A stretch of DNA of 64,000 nt from Plesiomonas sp051652165 (GCF_051652165.1 NZ_JBOFTR010000004.1:62001-126000); one strand, 5' to 3'; shown: positions 17,608-27,747, counted from the stretch's first letter. Notes: a model not told the origin generated them from the letters alone. Numbers and translations are program-made.

Positions 17608-18855
17608 ATGAGTAAAGCATTGCGCGTTGAGATGATCAGCACCGGAGATGAAGTGCTACAGGGTGAGATAGTCGACACTAATGCAGCATGGCTGGCGCAA
17701 CGGTTATCTCAAAGTGGCGTTCCGCTGACTTATCGGGCAACGGCAGGCGATAACCTTGAGAGCTTAGTTCGCTGTTTTACAGATCGCAGCATGCAAGCTG
17801 ATATCATTATAGTGAACGGGGGTTTAGGGCCAACCAGTGATGATCTCTCTGCCGAGGCTGCCGCATATGCACTGAACCAGCGGTTAGTGGTCAATTTGGT
17901 GTGGTTAGATACATTGCAACAACGTTATGCTGCGTCAGGAAAAGTGATGCCTGAATCGAACAGCAAACAAGCACTATTGCCTGAATATGCCGAGATTATT
18001 GATAACCCTGTTGGTACGGCGTGCGGGTTTATGTTTAAGCTCAATGGCTGTTTACTCTTTTTTACCCCTGGCGTGCCATTTGAGTTTAAGGCGATGATTG
18101 ATCAGCAAATTATTCCGCTGATTCAACAGCGTTTTACATTGCCTGCCGCGCCTATTTGTCTACGTATCACCTCATTTGGTTTAACGGAAAGCGGTATTGC
18201 AGATCGCCTTGCCATACTAAATGTTCCTACTGGTGTAGTGATAGGCTACCGTTCGGCATTGCCGTTTATTGAAATTAAAGTGTCAGGGCCTGCTGAACTG
18301 CACAGTGATTTGCTTAAATTGATGAATCAGATTGCGGATATTTTGGAAGATAATATTGTTTTTTCGGGCAGCGGATCATTACCTGAACAGTTGGGTGATT
18401 TTTTAGCACTGAGTAAAATAACATTGTCTCTTTCTGAAACCTTTACCGGTGGGTTAGTGGCTGCCACATTGCAAGATGATCAGCGAACTGCACTGGCTCT
18501 GCGTCAGGGGTGGGTGATTGGCCAGACAGATCAGCGCTTGCCAGATAACCAAAAACTGCTCGGGCATGCTATTGCTATGGCAGAGGCGAGTCGGGAGCGA
18601 ACCGGAGCTGATTTGGGGTTATCTACCTCGCGGATTTTACTGGTTGATAACCATATTGAAGTGGCCGTAGCATTAGCCGATAGTCGTAATGAGTTTGGCC
18701 AACGGGTTAAATTAAATGTACGCCACGCAGCTGAGCAGCGAGTTATTGTAACAACATTACTGCTTGATATGTTGCGCCGCTATTTAGAGTCGCGTGATAT
18801 TTTTGGCCATTATGAGTGGATTGAGTCTCTTGAAACGGTGGTGATCCCTAAATAA
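17608..18855 (+). CDS. yfaY: CinA-like protein of the YfaY type
   Basis: A 415-residue protein with an N-terminal molybdopterin-binding-like (MoCF/CinA) domain: EMISTGDEVLQGEIVDTNAAWLA-type start, then IIVNGGLGPTSDDLSAEAA and GTACGFMFKLNGCLLFFTPGVP. The C-terminal half (from about residue 265) resembles a decayed CinA nicotinamide-nucleotide amidase domain, as in E. coli YfaY (400 residues). A pyrophosphatase role on ADP-ribose or NAD derivatives is known for some CinA proteins but not proven here. A GGAG ribosome site precedes ATG 17608. It converges on the nrd operon, as near E. coli nrdAB. Confidence 0.85.
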   Translation: MSKALRVEMISTGDEVLQGEIVDTNAAWLAQRLSQSGVPLTYRATAGDNLESLVRCFTDRSMQADIIIVNGGLGPTSDDLSAEAAAYALNQRLVVNLVWLDTLQQRYAASGKVMPESNSKQALLPEYAEIIDNPVGTACGFMFKLNGCLLFFTPGVPFEFKAMIDQQIIPLIQQRFTLPAAPICLRITSFGLTESGIADRLAILNVPTGVVIGYRSALPFIEIKVSGPAELHSDLLKLMNQIADILEDNIVFSGSGSLPEQLGDFLALSKITLSLSETFTGGLVAATLQDDQRTALALRQGWVIGQTDQRLPDNQKLLGHAIAMAEASRERTGADLGLSTSRILLVDNHIEVAVALADSRNEFGQRVKLNVRHAAEQRVIVTTLLLDMLRRYLESRDIFGHYEWIESLETVVIPK

Positions 18856-18937
18856 GGGCAATATAAAAACCACATGAAAAGAGAGATAAACAGTGATAAA
18901 GATATGGATATTGTAGTCGGTAAAGTCACTAAAATAA

Positions 18938-19228
18938 TTAGCGTGAGTACTCAATTTCAATATCAGAGACAGGCACGCAACAACAGAGCAAAATTTCATC
19001 AGTAGCAATAAATGCTAGAGGTACTTGAGAATAAGTAACTCGCCCACTAAGTAAACGAGAACGACATGCACCACAAAACCCTGAACGACATTGAAATTCA
19101 GGATAATATTGCGCTTGCTCTAGTGTTTCAAGCAGACTTTGTTGCCCGCGATACTCAATGACCGCAGGCGAAACAGAAACTGAGTTCGGATCATGCAAGG
19201 CGATCCGAAAATAGCGTTTAGAGCTCAA
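18938..19228 (-). CDS. yfaE: 2Fe-2S ferredoxin-like protein for NrdB cofactor maintenance
   Basis: A 96-residue plant-type [2Fe-2S] ferredoxin. E. coli YfaE supplies electrons to rebuild the diferric-tyrosyl radical of NrdB. The cluster ligands are C47, C52 and C55 in [14 protein letters not shown] and one of C82-C84 near the C-terminus. The likely start is TTG at 19228, which overlaps the last codons and stop of nrdB by 11 bases, implying translational coupling. No ATG is available at the expected position. Confidence 0.9.
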   Translation of the reverse strand: MSSKRYFRIALHDPNSVSVSPAVIEYRGQQSLLETLEQAQYYPEFQCRSGFCGACRSRLLSGRVTYSQVPLAFIATDEILLCCCVPVSDIEIEYSR

Positions 19229-20348
19229 AATCGTCTAAATCTGCTTGATTAACTTCAGCGTCAATTTGACCAACCAGATACGAGCTCACTTCTACCTCTT
19301 GTGGCGCAACTTGTACGTTGTCAGAGACCAGCCAGCTGTTAATCCACGGAATCGGGTTTGAGCGCGCTGGGAATGGCATAATCAGGCCCACCGCTTGCAT
19401 ACGAATATTGGTGATATATTCAACATATTGGCACAAAATATCTTTATTCAGGCCAATCATAGAACCATCTTTAAACAGATACTCAGCCCAATTTTTCTCT
19501 TGTTCTGCCGCTTCTAAAAATAGATTAAAACAAGCGGCTTCACACTCTGTTGCAATCTCCGCCATTTCAGGATCATCACGCCCTGTACGCATTAAATTGA
19601 TGATGTGCTGTGTGCCGGTTAAGTGCAGTGCTTCATCACGTGCAATCATCTTAATGATCTTGGCGTTGCCTTCCATCAGTTCACGTTCAGCAAACGCAAA
19701 CGAACAGGCAAAACTGACATAAAAGCGTACCGCTTCGAGCGCATTGACGCTCATCAGACACAGATACAGCGTCTTTTTCAGCTCCCGCAGGCTGATCGTG
19801 TGGGTTGTACCATTGATCGTATGTGTGCCTTCACCGAGTAGGTGATACAGATTACTGTCATGGATCAGTTTATCGTAATAGCCTGAAATATCGGTAGCAC
19901 GCTTTTTAATCTCTTCATTGACCACGATATCATCAAACACCACCGCAGGGTCTTTCATGATATTGCGGATAATGTGGGTATATGAGCGCGAATGAATGGT
20001 TTCGGAAAATGACCACGTTTCAATCCACGTTTCAAGTTCTGGGATAGAAACGAGTGGTAGCAATGCTACGTTCGGGCTGCGCCCTTGAATAGAGTCGAGC
20101 AGCGTCTGGTATTTTAAGTTACTGATAAATATGTGTTTTTCATGCTCTGGCAGTGATTGATAGTCAATTCTGTCACGAGAGACATCAACCTCTTCTGGTC
20201 GCCAGAAGAAAGAGAGCTGTTTTTCGATCAGGCGCTCAAAAATTTCATGTTTTTGCTGATCATAACGAGCCACGTTAACGGGTTGGCCGAAGAACATCGG
20301 TTCTAATAATTGATTATTTTTATGTTGACTGAACGTGGTGTAAGCCAT
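19218..20348 (-). CDS. nrdB: ribonucleoside-diphosphate reductase 1 subunit beta
   Basis: The class Ia radical-generating small subunit of 376 residues. Counting from the residue after Met, the radical tyrosine is Y122 in HSRSYTH, and the iron ligands D84, E115 and H118, together with the later RDEALHLTG helix (Glu/His ligands), are all present. The C-terminal [10 protein letters not shown] tail is the peptide that docks into NrdA. With NrdA it reduces ribonucleotides to deoxyribonucleotides in the cytoplasm under aerobic conditions. It follows nrdA by 153 bp and overlaps yfaE. Confidence 0.97.
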   Translation of the reverse strand: MAYTTFSQHKNNQLLEPMFFGQPVNVARYDQQKHEIFERLIEKQLSFFWRPEEVDVSRDRIDYQSLPEHEKHIFISNLKYQTLLDSIQGRSPNVALLPLVSIPELETWIETWSFSETIHSRSYTHIIRNIMKDPAVVFDDIVVNEEIKKRATDISGYYDKLIHDSNLYHLLGEGTHTINGTTHTISLRELKKTLYLCLMSVNALEAVRFYVSFACSFAFAERELMEGNAKIIKMIARDEALHLTGTQHIINLMRTGRDDPEMAEIATECEAACFNLFLEAAEQEKNWAEYLFKDGSMIGLNKDILCQYVEYITNIRMQAVGLIMPFPARSNPIPWINSWLVSDNVQVAPQEVEVSSYLVGQIDAEVNQADLDDFEL

Positions 20349-20445
20349 GAAACGTTACCTTTGTTCTGAAAGAAAACAGAGCTGCAGAGTATAGCGTGCT
20401 ACGTGTTTTCAGTACAAAAAAATACGTTTTGGTAATTGAAAAATA

Positions 20446-20479
20446 AAAAGGATCACCTCAGTAATAAGGTGATCCTTTT
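20446..20479 (-). terminator. hairpin between nrdA and nrdB
   Basis: A perfect 13-bp stem (20446-20458 and 20467-20479) with an 8-base loop; the minus-strand transcript ends it with TTTT. Position inside the operon suggests partial termination or mRNA stabilisation that would lower nrdB relative to nrdA, unless nrdB has its own promoter. Confidence 0.7.
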
Positions 20480-20501
20480 CGTTTAAGCTTTGATCATGCT
20501 A

Positions 20502-22784
20502 TTAGATTTTGCACGCACCACTTTCACAATCATCAATAGCCGTAGGTGCAACATCATCTTGCAGATCGTCAGCACCATCACGGGTGTTTTGGTAATACAG
20601 TGTCTTAACACCGTATTTGTAAGCGGTCAGCAGATCTTTTAGCAGTTGCTTCATGGGTACTTTTTGACCTGGGAAGCGTGCCGGATCGTAGTTAGTATTT
20701 GCAGAAATCGACTGATCGATAAACTTCTGGATTATCCCAACAATATGCAAGTAACCATCATTGTTAGGAATATCCCACAGCAGCTCGTAGGCATTTTGCA
20801 GTTCATCATATTCAGGCACAACTTGCTTTAAGATCCCGTCTTTCGAAGCCTTCACACTGATATGACCACGCGGCGGTTCAATACCGTTGGTTGCGTTCGA
20901 TATTTGTGATGACGTTTCTGATGGCATCAGTGCCGACAGGGTAGAGTTACGCAAACCGTGAGTTTTAATCTCGTGGCGCAGCGTTTCCCAGTCATAGTGC
21001 AACGGCTCTTTAGTCAGCAGATCCAGATCTTTTTTATAGGTATCAATCGGTAAAATGCCCTGTGAATAGGTGGTTTCATTAAACCACGGGCAAGCGCCTT
21101 GCTCTTTTGCCAGCTTATTCGATGCTTTTAGCAGGAAGTATTGAACCGCTTCAAAGGTGCGGTGAGTCAGATCATTGGCGCTGCCATCAGAGTAACGTAC
21201 GCCGTTTTTCGCTAAATAGTAGGCATAGTTAATGACACCAATACCCAGAGTACGGCGGCCCATTGAACCCCGTTGCGCAGCTGGAATTGGGTAGTCTTGG
21301 TAATCAAGCAGTGAGTCGAGTGCACGAACAGCCAAATCAGCCAGCTCTTCAAGCTCATCAAGGTTATTGATAGCCCCGAGATTGAATGCAGACAATGTAC
21401 AAAGTGCAATTTCACCCTGCTCATCGTTCACATCATTCATCGGCTTGGTTGGCAAGGCAATTTCCAGACACAAGTTTGACTGACGAATCGGAGCCACATG
21501 TGAATCAAACGGACTGTGCGTGTTGCAGTGATCAACATTTTGGATATAAATCCGGCCGGTAGACGCACGCTCTTGCATCATCAATGAGAACAAGTCCAGA
21601 GCTTTAACACTCTTTTTACGGATACTGCTGTCTTGCTCATATTGGATATACAGCTGTTCGAATTTGTTCTGATCCATAAAGAATGCATCATATAAACCTG
21701 GTACATCTGATGGGCTGAACAGGGTAATGTTGCCGCCTTTAATCAGACGCTGATACATCAGCTTGTTGATTTGTACGCCGTAATCCATATGGCGAACACG
21801 GTTCTCTTCGACACCGCGGTTATTTTTCAGTACCAGCAAGTCTTCTACTTCTAGATGCCATAACGGGTAGAACAGTGTTGCTGCACCACCGCGTACGCCG
21901 CCTTGTGAGCACGATTTCACCGCACTTTGGAAGTGCTTATAAAAAGGAATACAACCGGTGTGGAATGCTTCCCCGCCACGAATCTCGCTGCCCAGAGCAC
22001 GAATACGGCCGGCATTAATGCCGATGCCTGCACGCTGTGAGACATATTTAACAATGGCGCTGGATGTGGCGTTGATAGAGTCAAGGCTGTCACCACACTC
22101 GATCAACACACATGAGCTGAACTGGCGGGTTGGGGTGCGTACACCAGACATAATCGGTGTTGGCAGTGAGATCTTAAATGTTGAGATCGCATCATAGAAA
22201 CGGCGGATATAGTCAAGACGCGTTTCACGTGGGTAGTTCGCAAACAGACAGGCTGCAACCAAGATGTACAGAAATTGAGCACTCTCATAAATTTTGCCGC
22301 TGACACGGTTTTGTACCAGATATTTCCCCTCTAACTGCTTTACTGCAGCATACGAGAAGTTCATATCACGCCAGTGATCCAAAAACTCATCCATCAGCGA
22401 AAACTCTTCTTCGCTGTAATTTTCCAGCAGTTCAGCGTCGTATTTACCTAACTCCACCATGTTTTTGACATGGGTGTACAGTGCCGGCGGCTCAAACTGA
22501 CCATAGGCTTTTTTACGCAGATGGAAAATAGCCAAACGCGCAGCCAGATATTGATAATCTGGGGATTCACGCGAGATCAGATCTGCTGCTGCTTTGATGA
22601 TGGTCTCGTGGATGTTTTCGGTTTTGATCCCATTGTAAAACTGAATGTGCGAACGTAATTCAACCTGCGAAACCGACACATTGTTAAGACCTTCAGCCGC
22701 CCATGTAATGACCCGGTGGATCTTATCCAGATCAATGCGCTCTTCGCGTCCGTCACGTTTAGTTACTAGCAGAGATTGAGTCAT
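20502..22784 (-). CDS. nrdA: ribonucleoside-diphosphate reductase 1 subunit alpha
   Basis: The class Ia catalytic large subunit, 760 residues (761 in E. coli). An N-terminal ATP-cone (about residues 5-95, LVTKRDGREERIDLDKI) gives allosteric activity control. Active-site elements are visible: the SSCVLIECGDS cysteine, NLCLEIALPTKP with the thiyl cysteine and glutamate, LCTLSAFNLG with the second redox cysteine, and the YY pair in KTLYYQNTRDGADD for radical transfer. The C-terminal CESGACKI pair accepts electrons from thioredoxin or glutaredoxin. It is the first gene of nrdA-nrdB-yfaE, with NrdR-like boxes and a DnaA box upstream. Confidence 0.97.
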   Translation of the reverse strand: MTQSLLVTKRDGREERIDLDKIHRVITWAAEGLNNVSVSQVELRSHIQFYNGIKTENIHETIIKAAADLISRESPDYQYLAARLAIFHLRKKAYGQFEPPALYTHVKNMVELGKYDAELLENYSEEEFSLMDEFLDHWRDMNFSYAAVKQLEGKYLVQNRVSGKIYESAQFLYILVAACLFANYPRETRLDYIRRFYDAISTFKISLPTPIMSGVRTPTRQFSSCVLIECGDSLDSINATSSAIVKYVSQRAGIGINAGRIRALGSEIRGGEAFHTGCIPFYKHFQSAVKSCSQGGVRGGAATLFYPLWHLEVEDLLVLKNNRGVEENRVRHMDYGVQINKLMYQRLIKGGNITLFSPSDVPGLYDAFFMDQNKFEQLYIQYEQDSSIRKKSVKALDLFSLMMQERASTGRIYIQNVDHCNTHSPFDSHVAPIRQSNLCLEIALPTKPMNDVNDEQGEIALCTLSAFNLGAINNLDELEELADLAVRALDSLLDYQDYPIPAAQRGSMGRRTLGIGVINYAYYLAKNGVRYSDGSANDLTHRTFEAVQYFLLKASNKLAKEQGACPWFNETTYSQGILPIDTYKKDLDLLTKEPLHYDWETLRHEIKTHGLRNSTLSALMPSETSSQISNATNGIEPPRGHISVKASKDGILKQVVPEYDELQNAYELLWDIPNNDGYLHIVGIIQKFIDQSISANTNYDPARFPGQKVPMKQLLKDLLTAYKYGVKTLYYQNTRDGADDLQDDVAPTAIDDCESGACKI

Positions 22785-22954
22785 AGTTCTTTTATTCAGC
22801 CAATGTAATATAAAAAGTAGATAATACCGAACGCGCTATACCTACCGTGTTGTACGGGGCAACACGGTTTAAAAGTGCGTGAACGCGATGATCGGATACG
22901 CACAAAAATGCATGCTATCGCGCTCTGTACTTGACAGAGTAGAATAAGCATGCA

Positions 22955-22970
22955 ACACAACATATGGGGT
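22955..22970 (-). promoter_or_regulatory. NrdR box, gene-proximal
   Basis: A 16-bp segment with core CAACATATGG matching 8 of 10 core positions of the NrdR consensus acaCwAtATaTwGtgt. It pairs with a second box 32 bp upstream. Confidence 0.6.
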
Positions 22971-22986
22971 ATCTACAGGAATTAGA

Positions 22987-23019
22987 TAACAAGATAGTGA
23001 GGTATTATCACAGATGCAA
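22987..23019 (-). promoter_or_regulatory. nrdA promoter with overlapping NrdR box
   Basis: Minus-strand -35 TTGCAT (23014-23019) and -10 TATCTT (22991-22996) with a 17-base spacer. The second NrdR-like core CAAGATAGTG (22990-22999) overlaps the -10. The 32-bp (about three-turn) box spacing is typical of NrdR sites, so repression at high dATP/ATP is expected. Confidence 0.6.
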
Positions 23020-23040
23020 GTGTACAAAAAATTGTAATCT

Positions 23041-23049
23041 TGTGGATAA
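23041..23049 (-). promoter_or_regulatory. DnaA box upstream of nrdA
   Basis: TGTGGATAA is a perfect reverse complement of the DnaA box TTATCCACA. In E. coli DnaA sites upstream of nrdA couple dNTP supply to replication initiation; the same role is inferred. Confidence 0.65.
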
Positions 23050-23310
23050 CTGTGTTGAATCTTGGTGTTGTGAGTAGTCACTTACTTTGACATAAACAGC
23101 GTATTTCGCCTCTTCAAAATGCAAGGCTTTTTTATTAAAATTATCTCGCTAGAAAAATTTTTTTTTGATCTGAAGCCATTCGCACAGCTTTTATGCAAAC
23201 CGGATAAACATGCAGCAGATCAAATTTTGCTATAACAGGATCATCGTGGTTGATACGGTTCTGACTACGACGAAACAGACAATATTATCGTTATCGCCGT
23301 AGCCAAAAGA
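23050..23310. other. remaining nrdA-ubiG intergenic sequence
   Basis: About 260 bp between the DnaA box and the ubiG stop, AT-rich, with no open frame or terminator that I can support. Confidence 0.4.
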
Positions 23311-24027
23311 TCATGCAAGATCGTCACAACGAGTGTGGATCATATAATTAACATCGATATCTTTGCGCAGTGAGAACTGATTGAGTAAGGGGTTAAACGT
23401 AATCCCTATAATGTCTTGTTCGCGCAGCGGGGTAGCATCAATCCAGTGCAGCAACTCTGATGGGCGGATGAATTTTTTGAAGTTATGTGTACCCTTGGGC
23501 ACCATGCGTAACAGGTATTCTGCGCCGACTATCGCCAATAGAAATGATTTTGGATTGCGGTTTAGAGTGGAAAAAAAGACATGACCGTTTGGTTTGACCA
23601 AGCGTGCACAAGCGCGAACAATTGACTCAGGATCAGGCACATGCTCTAGCATCTCCATGCAGGTGACAATGTCATATTGACCGGCATGCTGATCAGCATG
23701 CTCTTCAACCGTTTGTTGTATGTAGTTGACATCAACACCGCTTTCTAGCGCATGCAGGCGTGCTATTTGCAGCGGCTCTGCGCCCATATCCAGACCAGTA
23801 ACGTGTGCGCCTTCCCGTGCCAAACTTTCTGACAAAATACCGCCACCACACCCTACATCGAGCACTTTTTTGCCAAAAACACCTTCAGTGGCATCAAGAA
23901 TATAGCTAAGACGCAGCGGATTAATGCGGTGTAACGGCTTAAATTCACCTTCGAGATCCCACCATGTTGAGGCAACGGCTTCAAATTTGGCGATTTCGTG
24001 ATCATCAACATTACGATTGTTTTGCAT
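23311..24027 (-). CDS. ubiG: ubiquinone biosynthesis O-methyltransferase
   Basis: UbiG performs the two SAM-dependent O-methylations of ubiquinone synthesis at the inner face of the membrane. The 238-residue product has the SAM-binding motif [16 protein letters not shown] (about residues 57-72), [14 protein letters not shown] and the UbiG-specific ending DVNYMIHTR. The frame opens at ATG 24048, but ATG 24027 ([16 protein letters not shown]) matches family starts and has AAGGG 12-13 bases upstream; I prefer it. It is divergent from gyrA, as in E. coli. Confidence 0.95.
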   Translation of the reverse strand: MQNNRNVDDHEIAKFEAVASTWWDLEGEFKPLHRINPLRLSYILDATEGVFGKKVLDVGCGGGILSESLAREGAHVTGLDMGAEPLQIARLHALESGVDVNYIQQTVEEHADQHAGQYDIVTCMEMLEHVPDPESIVRACARLVKPNGHVFFSTLNRNPKSFLLAIVGAEYLLRMVPKGTHNFKKFIRPSELLHWIDATPLREQDIIGITFNPLLNQFSLRKDIDVNYMIHTRCDDLA

Positions 24028-24251
24028 GGATAAAACGCATCCCTTCATACACTATTATTATGACAATTATACCTGATCTACTGCAGATAAATATCGACTA
24101 TGGGTAGATTGCTCGTATTTACCTGTTTTGATGAGCACACTTATTAACATAAATAGAGATAGCTTGATTGCTCTGGCTGTTCTCGTGGCCATTTTGCAGC
24201 AGGAATACGCGTGTCTTGTTTTTTATACACTGGGCGTAAAGTTTGCTTTTG

Positions 24252-24260
24252 TGGTATAGT
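24252..24260 (+). promoter_or_regulatory. extended -10 of probable gyrA promoter
   Basis: TGGTATAGT is an extended -10 (TG-N-TATAGT) about 55 bases before the gyrA ATG, with no good -35. Extended -10 promoters with poor -35 elements fit supercoiling-controlled gyrase promoters, but this is inference. Confidence 0.5.
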
Positions 24261-24313
24261 CTTACACCTTTTTCATCCGGTCAGACGACAATTAGCTGAG
24301 GGAATGTGGCGCC

Positions 24314-26977
24314 ATGAGCGACCTAGCCAAAGAAATCACGCCGGTCAATATCGAAGAAGAGCTGAAAAGCTCCTATCTGGACTATGCAATGTCCGTGATT
24401 GTCGGACGAGCCTTACCAGATGTGCGTGACGGCCTTAAGCCGGTTCACCGCCGTGTGTTGTACGCAATGAGCGTACTCGGTAATGACTGGAACAAACCTT
24501 ATAAGAAATCGGCCCGTGTGGTCGGTGATGTAATCGGTAAATATCACCCGCATGGTGATAGTGCTGTTTATGACACTATTGTGCGTATGGCGCAGCCATT
24601 TTCCCTGCGCTATATGTTGGTTGACGGTCAGGGTAACTTTGGTTCGATTGACGGCGACTCTGCCGCTGCAATGCGTTATACCGAAGTCCGTATGTCTAAG
24701 ATTGCCCATGAATTACTGGCTGATCTGGATAAAGAAACCGTTGACTACGTGCCTAACTACGACGGTAGCGAGCAAATTCCTGCTGTGCTGCCAACGAAAA
24801 TCCCGAACCTGCTGGTGAATGGTTCATCGGGGATTGCCGTAGGTATGGCGACCAATATTCCCCCACACAACCTCACAGAAGTGATCGACGGTTGTCTGGC
24901 GTATATTGAAAACCCAGAAATTACCATTGATGAGTTGATGGTACACATTCCGGGCCCTGATTTCCCGACGGCGGCAATTATCAATGGCCGTAAGGGTATT
25001 GAAGATGCTTACCGTACCGGTCGCGGTAAAGTGTACATGCGTGCACGTGCCGATGTGGAAGCCGATGAGAAAACCGGCCGTGAAACAATTATTGTTCACG
25101 AAATTCCGTATCAGGTGAACAAAGCGCGGCTGATTGAGAAAATTGCCGAGCTGGTAAAAGATAAAAAAGTTGAAGGTATCAGTGCACTGCGTGACGAGTC
25201 TGATAAAGACGGTATGCGTATTGTCATTGAGATCAAGCGTGATGCAGTCGGTGAAGTGGTACTGAATAATCTGTACTCACAAACCCAGTTGCAAACCACG
25301 TTTGGTATCAACATGGTGGCACTGAGTCAAGGTCAGCCAAAGCTGCTGAACTTAAAAGATATGCTTGAAGCGTTCGTGCTGCACCGCCGTGAAGTGGTAA
25401 CACGCCGTACGGTGTATGAGCTACGTAAAGCGCGTGATCGTGCACATATCTTGGAAGGTCTAGCCGTTGCGCTGGCAAATATCGATGAGATTATTGAGCT
25501 GATCCGTCGCACGCCTACACCAGCAGAAGCGAAAGCGGCTCTGGTTGCGCGTGGTTGGAATCTGGGCCACGTTTCAGTGATGTTGGAAGCGGCTGGCGTT
25601 GATGCCGCTCGCCCTGACTGGCTGGAAGCGCAGTTTGGTATTCGTGATAACCAATATTTCCTGACCGAGCAACAAGCACAGGCTATTTTGGATCTGCGTT
25701 TACACAAACTGACCGGTCTTGAGCATGAAAAACTGCTGGATGAGTACAAAGCACTGCTCGCGCAGATCGCCGAACTGCTGTATATCCTGCAAAATCCTGC
25801 TCGTCTGATGGAAGTGATTTGCGAAGAGCTGAACAGCATTCGTGATCAGTTTGGTGATAAGCGTCGTACTGAAATTACTGCTAACAGTGCTGACATCAAC
25901 ATTGAAGATCTGATTAATCAGGAAGATGTGGTTGTTACGCTGTCGCACGAAGGGTATGTGAAATATCAGCCGCTGACTGAGTATGAAGCGCAGCGTCGTG
26001 GTGGTAAGGGTAAATCAGCAACCAAGATGAAAGAGGAAGATTTCATCGAACGTCTGCTGGTGGCCAATACCCACGATACTATCTTGTGCTTCTCTAGCCG
26101 TGGCCGTTTGTACTGGCTGAAAGTGTACCAGTTGCCATTGGCCAGCCGTGGTGCGCGTGGTCGCCCGATTGTGAACTTGCTGCCATTAGAAGAGAACGAG
26201 CGGATCACTGCTATTTTGCCAGTTCGTGAATATGAAGAGGATAAATACATCTTCATGGCAACGGCAAACGGTACAGTGAAGAAAACGCCACTGACTGATT
26301 TTAGTCGCCCACGTAGTGCCGGTATCATTGCGCTGAACCTCAATGATGACGATACCCTGATCGGTGTTGATCTGACTGACGGTCAGAATGAAGTGATGCT
26401 GTTCTCTGCCGAAGGTAAAGTAGTTCGCTTCCTTGAAGATCAGGTGCGACCTATGGGCCGTACAGCAACGGGTGTTCGTGGTATCAAACTGAGCGAGCGT
26501 GATAACGTTGTTTCACTGATTATTCCGCAAGGCGAAGGCGAAATCTTAACCGTAACCGCAAATGGTTATGGTAAGCGTACTGCGTCGGCTGAATACCCAA
26601 CTAAATCACGTGCAACACAGGGTGTTATCTCGATTAAAGTCAGCGAGCGTAATGGTCTGGTGGTTGGCGCGGTTCAGGTGGCTGAAAGTGATCAAATTAT
26701 GATCATCACCGATGCGGGAACACTGGTTCGTACACGTGTGAAAGAGGTGAGCATTGTGGGTCGAAATACCCAAGGTGTGACCTTAATCCGCACGTCTGAA
26801 CAAGAACATGTTGTTGGTTTACAGCGCATTCTTGATGCGGATGATGAAGATCTTGATGATACTGATCTTGACGCAACTGACAGTGAAATCAGTGATACAA
26901 ATACCACTGACCTTGCACAAGAGAGCACTCAAGACACAGATAATCAAGCAACAGATAGCGATCAAACAGCTGAGTAA
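24314..26977 (+). CDS. gyrA: DNA gyrase subunit A
   Basis: The breakage-reunion subunit of gyrase, 887 residues (875 in E. coli). Catalytic Y122 in [10 protein letters not shown] makes the covalent DNA bond. The quinolone-determining positions are wild type: S83 and D87 in [10 protein letters not shown]. The GyrA box QRRGGKG begins the C-terminal DNA-wrapping domain. The final tail of about 48 residues is very rich in Asp, Thr and Ser and longer than the E. coli acidic tail. A terminator follows directly. Confidence 0.97.
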   Translation: MSDLAKEITPVNIEEELKSSYLDYAMSVIVGRALPDVRDGLKPVHRRVLYAMSVLGNDWNKPYKKSARVVGDVIGKYHPHGDSAVYDTIVRMAQPFSLRYMLVDGQGNFGSIDGDSAAAMRYTEVRMSKIAHELLADLDKETVDYVPNYDGSEQIPAVLPTKIPNLLVNGSSGIAVGMATNIPPHNLTEVIDGCLAYIENPEITIDELMVHIPGPDFPTAAIINGRKGIEDAYRTGRGKVYMRARADVEADEKTGRETIIVHEIPYQVNKARLIEKIAELVKDKKVEGISALRDESDKDGMRIVIEIKRDAVGEVVLNNLYSQTQLQTTFGINMVALSQGQPKLLNLKDMLEAFVLHRREVVTRRTVYELRKARDRAHILEGLAVALANIDEIIELIRRTPTPAEAKAALVARGWNLGHVSVMLEAAGVDAARPDWLEAQFGIRDNQYFLTEQQAQAILDLRLHKLTGLEHEKLLDEYKALLAQIAELLYILQNPARLMEVICEELNSIRDQFGDKRRTEITANSADINIEDLINQEDVVVTLSHEGYVKYQPLTEYEAQRRGGKGKSATKMKEEDFIERLLVANTHDTILCFSSRGRLYWLKVYQLPLASRGARGRPIVNLLPLEENERITAILPVREYEEDKYIFMATANGTVKKTPLTDFSRPRSAGIIALNLNDDDTLIGVDLTDGQNEVMLFSAEGKVVRFLEDQVRPMGRTATGVRGIKLSERDNVVSLIIPQGEGEILTVTANGYGKRTASAEYPTKSRATQGVISIKVSERNGLVVGAVQVAESDQIMIITDAGTLVRTRVKEVSIVGRNTQGVTLIRTSEQEHVVGLQRILDADDEDLDDTDLDATDSEISDTNTTDLAQESTQDTDNQATDSDQTAE

Positions 26978-27010
26978 ATACCTCAAGATTGTTTGAATAT
27001 AAACCGATAA

Positions 27011-27047
27011 AAAGGGATGCCGCATTAGTGCGACATCCCTTTTTTTA
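27011..27047. terminator. terminator between gyrA and the hdeA-like gene
   Basis: AAAGGGATG-c-CGCA pairs with TGCG-a-CATCCCTTT (13 pairs around one A-C mismatch), loop TTAG, followed by a long T tract. Convergent genes flank it. Confidence 0.9.
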
Positions 27048-27069
27048 TTTCAGCGAGTATCGGGGTCAG

Positions 27070-27492
27070 TTATGGCATTTTGTTGTGTTGAGCGTGTTGG
27101 GTTTGTTCAACTTGTTTGACAAAGTGTGTCTTTGGATCTTTACCACACGCTTCTACGACCATTGGAATGACCTGTTCTACACTGGCAACATCAAGCGTAG
27201 CGCCTTCGGGCTTCTCTTTTTGATTAAACCCCTCGGCAAAATAGACCGCATTTGGGCGGAAAGACTCATCAAGTGCAAGAAAATCCTCACATGTCCACTG
27301 TGCAACCGGTGTTTTTGGTGATTCAGGAACCATTTTATCTTTCATGGATTTTGCAGCATCGGCAACAGAGGTTGCTGCATCTTGCACAGAAGAGATAGCG
27401 GTGCTCGCAGCATCGGTTAGGGTATCGGCAGCAAAAGCAGCAGAAGTGGAGAGTGTCAGGGCAGTGATAGCGAACAATACAGAACGTTTCAT
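27070..27492 (-). CDS. HdeA/HdeB family acid-stress chaperone-like protein with N-terminal extension
   Basis: A 140-residue predicted periplasmic protein. Residues 1-22 are a signal peptide ending AFAA. Residues 63-130 match HdeA: VAQWTCEDFLALDESFRP, then YFAEGF, KPEGATLDV and VEAC, with the two cysteines C68 and C116 that would form the HdeA disulfide. HdeA prevents aggregation of periplasmic proteins at low pH. Between signal and domain there is an extra Ala/Ser/Asp-rich amphipathic helix-like segment (about residues 23-55), absent from the 110-residue E. coli HdeA. A GGAGC ribosome site precedes the ATG. Confidence 0.85.
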   Translation of the reverse strand: MKRSVLFAITALTLSTSAAFAADTLTDAASTAISSVQDAATSVADAAKSMKDKMVPESPKTPVAQWTCEDFLALDESFRPNAVYFAEGFNQKEKPEGATLDVASVEQVIPMVVEACGKDPKTHFVKQVEQTQHAQHNKMP

Positions 27493-27747
27493 CGTAGCTC
27501 CTTAAACAATATAAAACCGATAAGCATTTTCTGGTAATAACATGGTGATGCGAAGTGCCATAAAAATATAGTGCAGATCAGTTGAAAGGGTGTTTTAAAA
27601 ATGTAATTTAATATCGATCTTATGTTAGATCTTACATCAAAAAAAAAGCGGCTGTGATGTAAAGCATTTGCATGAAAATTTGACCAGTGATAAAACCGCG
27701 TCATGGGATATGGATAATTAACGCTAACATTAGGACAGGTTCTTATT

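Noticed and set aside
22869..23081. 70-codon frame in the nrdA upstream region
   Set aside because: It overlaps the NrdR and DnaA sites and promoter; no ribosome site or similarity.
25333..25839. 168-codon Ser/Arg-rich frame opposite gyrA
   Set aside because: Typical low-complexity shadow of a highly conserved gene.
27489..27704. 71-codon frame upstream of the hdeA-like gene
   Set aside because: It overlaps the start of the hdeA-like gene and is likely promoter region; no support as a gene.
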